Source: Owenia fusiformis
Lineage: Eukaryota > Annelida > Polychaeta > Sabellida > Oweniidae
Direction of reading: 5' to 3'
Length of the DNA stretch: 64,000 bases
NCBI GenBank assembly: GCA_903813345.2
Contig: CAIIXF020000004.1
Span: 13,957,196-14,021,195, forward strand
The notes beneath the pieces were generated by a model. The model saw only the letters and a list, made by a program, of their open reading frames with translations. It had not been told where the DNA came from and made no database searches. Both the position numbers and the translations under genes were made by a program. Shown in pieces: positions 48,842-60,603 of the stretch. How positions within the stretch are numbered: position 1 is the first letter of the stretch; the number at the start of each line of letters is the position of its first letter.

Positions 48842-50100
48842 CCTCATTCTACTGTACTCCCAGTTAATTTTGTGAGTTTTGATTTCATGAATTTTGAGCA
48901 ATTGCAATAACCCAGATTCGAGTAGAAATAATCTTGATTTACGTCATAAAAATCAGTCAAACTAATATCATATTTGAAATCTACATGTAAAATTACATCT
49001 AGAATGTGGTTTTAAAAAGTGTTTATCAACTTTTAAAATTAATTTTCTTTGAAAATGTGACTTCTAGCTCGGGAGATTCCCCATAGACCCCATGCTATAA
49101 AAGCACAAAAAAATGAAATGTCTTTTCTTTTAGTGGACAGGTAATATTTTGCTTTACTGGACATATTTTCATTAGTATAAGTATCAGACGCATAAGGGTT
49201 ATATGAAAACTGAGCCACTTAAATTGATAATATTCAAGTTTAAGGGAACTTTCTCATAAACCTGCCATGTTAATTGACCCGAATCAGCCACCTGGTGGTG
49301 AAACTGGTAACTACCTACTAGCATTTGGGTAATTGAAGGCCATTCAATTTTGCTGATTTCACAAATTTATTTTCATTAACCTCTAAATCGAACATTAACT
49401 GCACCTAGTAAATGTCATATTTGGATAAGATTTACAATTACTAGATCTTGGTCTAAAGCATGCTGCACCTCAACCTCTACTACATCATTATTTTTTGGAT
49501 GGTTTGGTCTAATAGGCCAGTATAAGAGACATTGTTGCTAGTATCCCATGTATCGCTCAATAACACTGGACTGACAAAATACTCAAAACATCGAAGTCCC
49601 AGATAATAACACATTTAACAAATCCCTGAGGATTGGCAAGTTTTACCACGATTATTTTTCACAAGTTCACCATTATCCGTGCAAAATTAAATGACATGCA
49701 AAAATACTTGGACAGGAGTACAATGTCTGCTTTTTGGTAAAAGTATCTCAATATATCACACTTTTGGGAGGAGCTGAGATTTTCCATTGGAGGAAATGTT
49801 ATTTTCAGATTGGGCGCTGCACCAAAATGCTCTTATGCTGGGGAGATCACTCGATAAGAACATTCATAATTTTATTGAGGGACAATTATGTTACAAACTG
49901 AAAAAGTACAATGTGGTTACACCTTTATAGACTGCTAAGGAACGATTTCAATTTTAAAGGGGGCAGGTAAAGTAAGTTTGAAAAGAACTGGAGTCAATCC
50001 AAAATGTAACGATTATATTTTGGGATATCATTGAAATATTAACAACCAGATGAATGTGTTATTTAAGGGATAGTGTCAGTAGCTGCAGAAAACTTAGTCA
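48842..50100. other. Non-coding; TRIP12 5' intron or intergenic
   Basis: No exon recognised. A partial GTGATCTCCCC-family piece ends at 49853. The TRIP12 untranslated first exon and promoter must be somewhere right of 48214, but I could not place them. Confidence 0.4.
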
Positions 50101-50103
50101 AGC

Positions 50104-50415
50104 TCTCATGGTACTAAAAAGGAAATGACAAAATAGGAAGTGACAAAACCATGCTGTAAATAAAACATTTTTTGAACCAAGATAACAGAGTTCAGTTTTG
50201 ACCTCTAGTTTCACATATCATTTACATGGCTAGGATCACAATGTACATAGTCAGAATGACCCTAAACATGATGAAATAACTTTTGTGACTGTGACTTCAT
50301 GTAAATGATATGTGGATCTAGTTAAAATGACTGGAGGTCAAAACAGAACATGTTATCTTGGTTCAAAAATGGTTTTGTCACTTTCTATTTTTTCATTTCC
50401 TGTTAGTACCATGAG
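50104..50415. mobile_element. Imperfect palindrome, MITE-like
   Basis: Outer ends CTCATGGTAC and GTACCATGAG; inner pairs include AACCAAGATAACA / TGTTATCTTGGTT, TTTTGACCTC / GAGGTCAAAA and CATATCATTTACATG / CATGTAAATGATATG. About 310 bp, non-coding. Confidence 0.85.
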
Positions 50416-50504
50416 ACCAAGGAGGATTGGCTTCCAGGATCGAAACTCGATATTTTCCAACAATGTTGTTATTTTCTGAAATTCTAACCGACTATAAATT
50501 TAGT

Positions 50505-50740
50505 GGGGGGAATTTACCCCTATATTAGGCAGAATATTTCAGATGGTGATACAAGTATAAACTTTGGCTTTTCTGCTTCTTAAAACCTTTTTCAAAAAAT
50601 CTGTCCCTGTGATCGACGGAATATTTCACTTCTTCCCCCCAAAATCCAAGATGGCCGACAAAGTATGACTTAAATAACATGTAGGGTGGGCAAAATTTCT
50701 TTTTTTTTGGAAAATTCATGCTCTCATGGTGAAATGTTGT
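50505..50740 (+). repeat. Inverted third copy of the 53-kb LINE-derived unit
   Basis: TTAGTGGGGGGAATTTA, GGTGATACAAG and CTGTCCCTGTGATC here match the reverse complement of 53820-53960 in the same order. The shared piece includes CAAGATGGC-type sequence at the far end. It is a diverged dispersed copy. Confidence 0.6.
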
Positions 50741-51349
50741 TCTTAAAGGTGAAAATAGTCATGTGAATTTTTTTCAAATTTTTAAACTGAATTTTAGCCC
50801 TCTCCCATGGCCCCAAAGTGTGACGATTTGGCGTAAAATGGGAAATAATGTTCATTTTCTAGGTTCAAATAAAGAATGCAATGACAAATATCATTAATTA
50901 TTATTTAAAAAACATCTAATAACTTTGCCTGATACTACAATATGAAGATTTCAATTATTGAAAAATTGAAAGTATTTTTTAAAAAGCGTTGAAAGTGCCC
51001 TACCCCATAAAATTGGAAAAAGGAAGTTGTGGTCAATTTTATCATTCTGTAGGATTAAGTTAGAAACGTACATCAACAGAAAACAAATAAGTACATTCAG
51101 ACCATCTTCAAAGGTAACTGGATATTATAATATGATTATTATAACTATATAGGACACAACATATTTTATATATGTGTATGATTATATGTTTATGGAATAC
51201 ATGTATCACTATGTAATTGTAATGTAATCATGAAAAAGAGAGGTTGCTTTGATTTCATCAGAGTATGATTAGACATGTTTATCTCTATGTTTAGAGCTGT
51301 AGTATACAACATGCACACATAACACATAATACTGTTATGAACTCAAGTC

Positions 51350-51610
51350 AAAATAAATAATTAGGAGTTAAGCAAGGTTCATTCCTGACACCCTTCTTAT
51401 TTTGTATACTCACAAGTTGGTACAATGGATACTCTATTTAATTTAATGAATTTAACATCATTGGTACTACTGTTCTATAATTAGGAATATACATTCACTA
51501 ATTTACAACAAAATCAGTTTTTAAAAGTCATTATTACATAGAAGTCGTTTAAGGTTCACTTTTGACACCCTTCTTATTCTTTACACTTACAAATGCACTA
51601 ATTTACAACA
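51350..51610 (+). pseudogene. Reverse-transcriptase fossil fragments, plus strand
   Basis: Around 51362-51410 the plus strand reads LGVKQGSFLTPFLFCIL, matching the reverse-transcriptase GVxQGxxLSPxLF block. A second related piece lies at 51541-51595 (GTTTAAGGTTCACTTTTGACACC). No open frame surrounds either; they are LINE relics. Confidence 0.5.
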
Positions 51611-52978
51611 AAATCAATTCGTGTAAATTGCCAAAACAACTGAACATTGAGTACTGAGTGAGTTTTGCAGATTTATCAATATCAATGTATTTACCAATAC
51701 CATGTTTTACAACTACAACACAAATACTACCAGCAAGAAAATAATTGCAGAATTTTGACATTAGTTTAAACAATGGAGTGTCATTGCTTGTGGCACTATT
51801 GTCCTTCAGGTTTTGTTGTGATTAGCATCTTTAGTCTTTTTTGTCAGTTTAATTTCCATTTTTTCTGCTTCTACCCCTAAAGCTGCATACAAACTCAGAG
51901 AGGTTGGAAAACAGGTTGATCAAACCTCACTCAGTTATTCAGCCAGCTCTGCACAATGCAGCCATAGTCACCATTTTTCTGTTTGGCCTATTTCTAAGAG
52001 AGCCTTGTTCCACTCTGTTGCTGTAACTCTAGCAGAATTTAACAGCCAGGAAAGGGACTATCATATTGGTCTGATGTGATGACAATCAAGTCATTTGGGC
52101 AATAAAGGAGTCTCATTGTAATAGTCATTACAATAACTCACCTTCCAATCTGTTGCCTGAATCACATATGTTGCTTTAGGACTCTTTGGGCAGTTTGAAG
52201 TACTTGTGACAATTGGGTCAATATTTTGATGTTCTATTAGGCCGTCCTGCCTTGCCTAGTTGGTTGGGTAAGTTTTGTGTCATTTAGTATTCTATAAGGA
52301 AATGACAGGGAGCAACATATGACTGCAACATTTGATATGATTCCCAGGTTACTAGGTTTTTTAGTTCAGTGAAGATACACAGAATGGCTATTTCAGTGTC
52401 ATTTGCTAGAGTGACCCCATCAATCCATGAAAATGTGATACGGTACGTTGGATGTGGGTTACCACTTCTCATTTTAAATTCATTGCACTCCTTGTGGCTC
52501 CTTTCATAAGGATGTTCATAGCTGCCATGAATAGTATAATATGCAGCCTGCCATGATTCCCTTCTCTAAAGGCTGCCAACCAGTTGTGATTGTTTCAGTC
52601 AAGAATCTCAACTGAATACCTTCAAGGTGCTCTATCTCAAGGCCAATCACATGTTGAGGAACATTATAATGCTTCAAAGCTATTGAGTTCATTTGTGTGG
52701 TACACTGCTGCCTTAGTTATATCAAGCCATACAATTGGCAAGTTGGTTTTGTGTTGCTTTGTTTCTGCTATTAGCTGTGTTATAGCTGCAACATCACATG
52801 GCCTTTACTATTGACCTCACTGTAGACAACTCGACATGGGGCTCTAAACCCAGCAAGTCTCTAGACATGTTTAGTTTGCTTTTGTAAAAAATCTGTACTT
52901 AAATGTACAGTATTGTGCAATTCCACATGTAATTCTGTATAATTGTCTTGTCAACTTGCCCTTATTTCATCATACTAT

Positions 52979-53960
52979 TAAGAGATTGTGATAATAATGG
53001 ACTAAGGTAGAACCTTGGACGACTACTTCAATGTTTGCATTGATACTTGGTTGACAATATTCTCATTCAAACTTGAAATATATTCTTGAATTATGTCTTA
53101 GATATTAAATGTATTAGAGAATGTTATAAAGAAATTCAAGTTCTAACAGAGAGGGCCAAAATAGAACCTTGAAGAACTCCTATAAAACTCTTTTTGCCAA
53201 AATTCAAATCAAAGAAGATCATAGCATTTCTAAATATATTTGCATTTGCACCTATTTTTTAACCATATTATCTCTATGTATGAATCTAAGGTGTCATTTT
53301 TACCGAATTATGTACATATTTCGACAACCTTAAATTTTTTACTGAAATAGCATTAGGTTTGGCTGACTCGAGGGATGGAATTTTTCTTATTTGCCTAATT
53401 AACTGACAGCCCATAAATTTGCATATCGCAATTTTGAATATTTTCCACCGAATTCAAAGAGATTGTGATAATAATGGAGTGTAGTAGAACCTTGCGGGAC
53501 TCCTTCAAAGTCTCCTTGGTACTTGTAAGACAGTGTTTTCATGTAAACTTGAAATATTAGATTGAATTATGTGTGAAATATCAACATTATTCAAGAACAC
53601 AAGTTTAATGACTAAAGTTGTTGCAAAATAAGAGTGCTCCCAAAATAGAACCTTGTAGAATCCCTATATAAAGTCATTTTGCCCAAATTCAGCTCATTAA
53701 TGAATGTAACTGTATTTCTAGATATAATGTACATGCTTTACTACTGAATCAATGTAATTTTAAACCATATTTATCTCTATATATGAATCTAGAGTGTCAT
53801 TTGTATCGAATTACACATATACGGCAGCCATCTTGAATTTTTTCCTGAAATAGTGTTCAGTTTGATTGATCACAGGGACAGAATTTTTCCAAATAGTTTA
53901 AATAACAGATTAAGCCAATAAATTTGCTTGTATCACCATTTGAAATATTTTCCACTAAAT
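52979..53960 (-). repeat. Tandem ~480-bp duplication containing reverse-transcriptase fossil
   Basis: Two diverged copies, about 52979-53458 and 53460-53960, align over shared landmarks such as GATTGTGATAATAATGGA near their left ends and TCTCTATATATGAATCTA-like text inside. On the minus strand short windows translate to reverse-transcriptase motif text: GVLQGSIL near 53165, GILQGSILGALLFC near 53650 and GVPQGST near 53500. No long frame remains. This looks like old LINE-derived DNA that was duplicated. Confidence 0.6.
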
Positions 53961-56917
53961 TCCCCCCACTAATTCAAAATAAACAGTTCAAAGAATTTGA
54001 ACCAATATCTTGATCAATTCTTTTGAGTTTTGGTATTTTTCATTATGAAATTAGACCAAAATTGACGATTCAAATGATGAAGTGAACAAAATGGTTGAAT
54101 TTTGTATCACAACATGCCCATATATGGGACAGATTATCAATGTTACACTCTGGTTAAATTTGAAAGGGAGGGGGAGATTAACAAGTTTTGGCTATATGAC
54201 TAAGTGAAAAACATCAACTGGAGACAAAAATATGGGAGATGTGACAAACAACAAACTACAAATTACTGTTAACGTAAGGGCACAATCTTCAATTTGTGCT
54301 TTGTAAGAAAATGTCAAAAACCTTTTCTGATATTCAAGATTTAGACTGATGAACAATGTGGAACATCAAATAGCCAAAATGTCAGATGGAGGATTATGGG
54401 AAATTCTGCATGTTAATTCCTTGTAAATTTCTTGCTCATCTTGGTGGCTTCACTTGGGTGGATATACACTAATATTTGTTTCATCATTCATGATAGCTGT
54501 TATGCATAGGCTAGGGCTTAAACTGATTGATTTGACCTCATCCAGTGTCACTTTTCTTGTGTAGAGTCAAAAATGAACAGGACCCATTCTCAAGAAACTA
54601 GCTGTGGACACGGGGGTACATTCACTTAGTCAAGCTGTAATCTTCGTTTTTCTAGACCCAACATTTATGTTGCTTATATTTACAGTGCAAAGGTCACGCA
54701 CTCGTCTGCAACATTTTACAGCATTTTATGCTCCGCCATTTGCTTTTTTCTCTGCTTTTGTCTGTGCTTTCAAGGTCATTGTTTTACTTACTGAATACAA
54801 GTCATGGCCTGAAGGGGTCAAATCTATGTTAACTGATTTGATATTTATTTCATTGTTTCCGAATCAAGTGTCATTATTGCTCGTGGAACTGAACATAAGG
54901 CGTTCTCTGTAAAGGTCTTGATAGGGAAACAAAGACGCCATTTTTCTTTAAAAAATGTGAAAATAACCTTAAGCAATGAGCTAATTTCTCGCTCGTTTGT
55001 CATAGTACACTAAAAAATATCCAATAAATAAGAGTCATACATACTTATAATTCCAATATATTACTCTTTTTTGAGATATATGCCAGTTTGGAGTAGTTTT
55101 GGACGATTTATGCGAGACGTCTCCGAATCTGGATCAATGATATTCTGTACACCGAATCACATACCAAAATATATAGATCCGTCTTAAGATATAGTCCATA
55201 AAATTACATACTCAAAATTAAATCAGTATAAAAAAACAGTATGCTTGATTAATTACTATATCATGGATGGAATAAACTTGTTTGACAACAAAAAGTATGC
55301 ATTTATCACATTTGTTTTACTATTAAAACGCATTATACAATAAATCAGATCAATGCGCGTATATGTATTTAGTTTTCGTTTTGTGCTGCACTGCGCGAAA
55401 CATTATGTCGCAATACACAAAAACTCGGGGTACAACACTTTTTCATTGATTTTCATTTTTTGTGAGATTCTCACTTCTCAGATTTGTTAAACGCAGGTAA
55501 TATAAAATATTTTTTTTCAATGAAGTACACTTTTATTTAAAAAGCAATCCGTTTGACTGACATAGGCTTAGATCCAATTGTTGCCCAAGGAGAGAAAATG
55601 CTGACAACTTAGAACTAAACGTTTAACCTTACATATTGAGCCATATTGACCCTTTTCCATATAAAAAACATATGGCATCATGGGCATTGGTAGGGCTAGA
55701 ATACATGTTAATGTATTGCCAGAGTCACTTAATTTCTTGATTTAAGAAATAATTCCATTTGGATCAACTTAAAACTCCATTAGAATGTAACTATATGATC
55801 TTACTGACACGTGGATTGTGATTTTACATTAAAATTGTGATCCTTGTAAGAGTTTATGCATTTTTAACGGTTTTTTAGCCTGACCTCTTTTAGACAACTG
55901 GAAGATCATTAGATTTTGATTACAGGTAAATAACAGTGCAAATCAAAGTTGTTTTGTTTGAAAATTACACAAAGAATTCAAATATGGTATCAAATAGAAG
56001 AAAATGTTAGTCTTTAATGGTTAAAGATGCAGATCTCCTAAAATCTCATTAAAAAACGAGACTTTAACACAATTTCAAAGCTATATGGAAAGAGGACCAT
56101 TACGAATGTTGTGTTCCATTTTCATAGTAAAAGGGTAGTTATTCCTTCTAAACCTTTAGGTCTCAGGGTATTTTAACAAGCTATTCACAAATGTCAACGT
56201 TTTATGAGACTGTCAGTGAAATAAAAAATACATTAAAATTATTTTATAACTTTTTATTTGCTTCTTAAACATTATTTACATTTACATAATATATACAGAC
56301 TGTACATTATCTATTCTGCATTCAAACAAATGATGAATGCAAATACTGGAGTTATCAATTGTACATGGCAAAATATCAATAGTACCCCTCATACTTTTCA
56401 AGAAATCAAATAAACCAACTTTAAATATTAAGCCTAATCAGTAGTTTAGCTTTAACACAAGTTTTTTTTTATTCAAAACACTGTTACTAAAATCATTGAA
56501 TACAATTTGAGATTAAGTTATAGAAAAATATTTAATTTTTTGACAACATTTTGTGTGGGGTACTATTCATACTTTTCTTGATGGCAGATTTGAACAAGAT
56601 ATACAGTCATTTAGTACCATTACTAGATGTAACACAATAAAATCTGCATATCCAGACAAAACACCTATTGATGTTAAAGCTTTTTAGTTTTTAAGGCCCA
56701 ATTTTGTTCTTTATTTACTGAAATAAAATGTTTAAACATTTATATTTAAACACCTATTTTTAATGCTTGGATTGTACTACTGCAGTTCTACTACAGTGCT
56801 ACAGATCAGCAAGCCAATCTTCTATTTACTAATTACTACATACACCTGAGTAGATTTGAACAATTATCAAAATGAATTGAGAAATTCACTCTCATGTTTT
56901 CATTCAACTTTAAAATC
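53961..56917. other. Non-coding stretch with a small CpG-containing patch
   Basis: A 102-codon plus-strand frame at 54604-54912 has no recognisable domain and no codon signal I trust. Minus-strand AAAATGGCGTC at about 54936 and CpG-bearing DNA at 55350-55440 are possible but unproven 5' exon or promoter material for TRIP12. Confidence 0.3.
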
Positions 56918-57165
56918 TGAGCCAGGGGCCAAAGGAAAAAGGGTCTAATCACAGATTTTTTCAATATTTTGATTTTTTGTTTATCTTAAAAAGCACAGAG
57001 ACCTTTCAAATGAGCCATGTCCTATGTCTTAACAATTTTTCCGTGCAGATATAGACCAAAAGACAGATTTGAATTTCGCACATCTTCCTCATAATCTTGA
57101 GCACATTTTTGGCTCTGAAGCACAATTCTAATTTTTGGTGATAAGACTGGATTTCCTATGGCCAG
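56918..57165. mobile_element. MITE with GAGCC...GGTCTTATCAC ends, copy 2
   Basis: Same order of landmarks as 32765-33017 in reverse: GGGTCTAATCACAGATTTTT, AAAGCACAGAGACCTTTCAA, TGAGCCATG, and GATAAGACTGGATTTCC with CTATGGCC at the end. Diverged by scattered changes. Confidence 0.8.
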
Positions 57166-57376
57166 TATAATGGTTTTCCAAACAAAATAGCATTGCTGTT
57201 CAAACTGCTTGAACAGACAGCTAATACAATGTACATGATGTAGCTCTTTAAGAGAAGAAAGCAAAATAATGCAATGTGATAATGTATATAACAAAGTAAA
57301 AATATAAATTGGTGGACGGACTTCAAAAATGTAGAATAGATCTATGTAAGTACAAACATGTCTTAACTTAAGTTTT

Positions 57377-57475
57377 AGTCTTGCTTCAAGACCCTTGAAC
57401 CCCCTCCCCCTATCTGCTTTAAAACAGGTTGTTAATGTAGATAAGGGGAGGGGTCCTTGGTCTTGAAGCAAGACT
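57377..57475. other. Hairpin AGTCTTGCTTCAAGAC
   Basis: Arms 57377-57392 and 57460-57475 are perfect complements; inner CCCCCTCCCCCTATCT / AGATAAGGGGAGGGG extends the stem with small gaps. Confidence 0.85.
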
Positions 57476-57557
57476 AGTCAAGTATTTAAAATACATGTGT
57501 GAGCATTTTCCACATTGTATCTATTGACTCCCATGTTATTTAGGGATAGTGTCATAT

Positions 57558-57724
57558 TATCAACAGTCATGGAAAAACAAAGTTAATCTCGTTATGATTT
57601 GACCCCCTCCCCACCCACATCCCCTCATCTAACAATTTTAAAATTAGCACTAAATAAACTTAATCATCACTCATCCCCTCCCCTAATGAAACTAACTTTG
57701 TTTTTCCACAACCATTGATAATGG
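57558..57724. mobile_element. Fold-back element
   Basis: TTATCAACAGTCATGGAAAA...CAAAGTTAATCTCG pairs with AACTAACTTTGTTTTTCCA...CCATTGATAA. About 167 bp with CCCCTCCCC tracts inside both halves. Confidence 0.75.
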
Positions 57725-58179
57725 AAACCATCCTTTACATCTCTTAATACATAGTCAATGTAAACCATTTATACAACAATTCATAAGAGATGTTTATGTT
57801 AAAAAAACATGGCTAAAGTAAAATTGGACGGATCATAGGAATGTCAACAATTATTTTGCTGTATGAAATGCATGATGGTGTAAAATAAAAACTTTCAATG
57901 ATTAATTAAATTTTAGTTTTTAGTTTTTTAGTTTTTTAATCCTTCAATAAATATAACTTATTGTATGATTGGTGACTGGCAGCAGGTTACATCCTTTAGT
58001 ATAAATCTAGATGACCAGCAGATTTTTTTTGCTATTTTGAATTCACAATGAGGCACTTAGTTCAACTGCTTCTGGATACATGTACTATAATTTGTAATTC
58101 ATGTAATTAATTCAAGAATGATTTGTCTCTGTAATAATTAAAACTTTTTTACTACTTAATCTTACTACTTAATTCCTAT

Positions 58180-58395
58180 GTTTTACAGTCACTGAGGCTA
58201 CAGAAATATCCAGGCTAAAGAACCATCAGGCTACAGAAACATAAATATAGAATTGTTGAGGATACAGAAACATTGAGGCTATAGAGCCATTGAGGCTACT
58301 GAAAGATTAAGGCTATAGAGCCATTGAGGCTAGATACAGAAACATTGAGGCTATAGAGCCATTGAGGCTACATAAACATTGAGGTTATATTATAA
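58180..58395 (+). repeat. GAGGCTA minisatellite
   Basis: Irregular ~20-bp units such as CATTGAGGCTATAGAGC and CATTGAGGCTACAGAAA. Confidence 0.8.
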
Positions 58396-58469
58396 ACATA
58401 AATATGCTATATTGGAACCAAAATAAATCCCTAAACAGTTTAATAATTATATTAACACAACTTGGTTGC

Positions 58470-58700
58470 AGAGTTATCACAGTCAGTGGCAGATTCTATC
58501 ATATTATCTTCAAGTATGCAATATGTAAACATGAATGATATATGTAATATTTTATGTTTCTCTTAAAGGGGCACCAAAGACTAGAGCAATGGCAGATTCA
58601 ATCATATTATATTCTTGTATGCAATATGTAAACATGAATGATATATGTAATATTTCATATTTCCCCTAAAGGGGCACCAAAGACTAGAGCAATGCAAATG
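58470..58700 (+). repeat. ~114-bp tandem duplication
   Basis: GGCAGATTCTATCATATTAT...AAAGGGGCACCAAAGACTAG occurs twice in succession with few changes. Confidence 0.85.
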
Positions 58701-60493
58701 TTTCCATTTGAAGTTATTGAAAATATAAGATGAGACATGTCCAAACCTTATTTGAACTAAAAAGTGGAAATAAATCCTTAGCTTGTCTCTAGTCTTTAAT
58801 GCAACTTTCATATACACTTTAACAAGTATTTCTTACAACTTTTTTATTCAATCTGAATATAAACAGCAGAGCTCCTATGGAATATTTTCCAATTTATCAT
58901 TGATTTCCTCATTTTCAATGCACTCTTAGATTTTAATCAATGGAGATTTTGCAAATACTTTTTCATGGACCAATAAACCAAACTCATTTGTAAATATCAA
59001 AATTATTTTGATTTCCAAGGAATAAATCCTTCAAAATCCTTGGAGTCTTTGAGAATATTTTGATAAATGAGGGCATTCTTTTACACTAATAAATAACAAT
59101 TGCCGGAATCCTTTTTTACTGAGCATTGTAGAACAATCATTCTCGAATTCTTACTTTCAATTAAAACTTTAACTTTAAAACTAAAGTTAAGACAATATAC
59201 TTATTTTTGTGAAGTGCTTAATATTCCAGATGGAGCAATGGCGGACATCTTCATAAAGCATTGAATTTAATATACATGTAGTTTAAAATCAAACAATGGA
59301 GATAATTCAATACCATACTGCTTTACTTATATTATATTCCTTTACAGCAACATGGGATTGTAAACTAGCCTCTTGTTTTATGGCAACATTGTCTTTAACA
59401 TCTATCCTATCATATCAAACAATTATATCTAGAATATATAGAAACAATTCAAACTTACAAATACCATATTCTCTCTAATGGGCGCATAGTTCCAATGAGC
59501 GCAGATGGGACTTTAATGATGAATATGATCTCAAGAAAACACAAAGTTTATGCATTAGTTTCAATTATTTACACAACAAGATATCAATTCATGATTATAT
59601 GTAATGCAGAGAAAGAAATATAGGAGCTGTAGTATGTAAACCTTAGAGATAACAACCAAAAAGATTAATCAATATTTTTTTTCTGAAATTTCTGCATGTG
59701 CGCTTATTGAAATCTTTGAATATTTTACCCTTTTAAATTTAACTTTGGGGAGTACACTCAATAGAGAGAATATGGTAATTTCAATGTTCAAAACATGGAC
59801 ATCATACCCATGTTAAAAACATTTAATCTCATTCTATGTACAGTTCTTTTCAGCGTTAAAATCATGGCTGAGAATATAAATTTTCCTTCTCATTTGGTGT
59901 AATGCATTTAGTACTGTATTTGTTTTAATGTTACACAAGCTTTTATTTAGCTGATTTTATTGAGTTTGAAATTTTTGCCCAAAACCCTGAAGAATAATAG
60001 TGTATGTAATGGCACTAATACTTATAGAACAATAATATGATACAGTCTCAACTTTTGCCATCTTCCAAAAAATTTCAGGGGAGTTCACAGAATTTGACAA
60101 TTTTTGCCCAAAATCACTTGGAAATTGATCAGAACGGTGGAAAACTGCATAATTTTGAAAGATTTATTGACCAGTGCATTGTTCGCTTGAACCACCCAAA
60201 CCCCCTGACTATGGGCCTGTGATATTTTATGTGTTTTGGGTCTAAATATATGTTTTTATGGCTTCCTAATTAATACTGATTCCCTGACAGCCCATTTCTG
60301 ACTTTTATATCATATTGGTTTGGGCCTAGGTTTCTTTGCTTTATATCAGTAATGCTAAAATTCACCAACTAAATAGGCATAAAAATGAATTTAAATAATG
60401 CCAAATTAATAACAAATACAGTTGGCTCATCTGTTGAGTCCTAATGTTTGTTGATGTGTCACATGCTCAATAAGGCGGAAAGTTTTGTATCAA

Positions 60494-60562
60494 GTTGATC
60501 AATAAGTTCTTGAAAAGGCTCTGATATGAAGACAGACTTTTTCTCGTAACTTATTGATCAAC
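60494..60562 (-). other. Hairpin just past the FBXO36 stop codon
   Basis: Perfect 15-bp inverted repeat, GTTGATCAATAAGTT at 60494-60508 and its complement at 60548-60562, with a 39-nt loop. It starts about 42 nt after the stop codon, so it would lie in the FBXO36 3' UTR. Function is unknown; it may be a remnant of an inverted-repeat element. Confidence 0.7.
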
Positions 60563-60603
60563 CTGGTATGTACAATATGGAGATTTTTTCGATTGGGGAC
60601 ATT

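Noticed and set aside
52284-52472. Possible coding fragment on the minus strand (SWIDGVTLAND)
   Set aside because: Weak resemblance to an RNase H-type motif only; no supporting sequence on either side.
54604-54912. 102-codon plus-strand frame with hydrophobic segments
   Set aside because: No recognisable domain, no splice partners and no conserved neighbour; hydrophobic look is expected from T-rich DNA.
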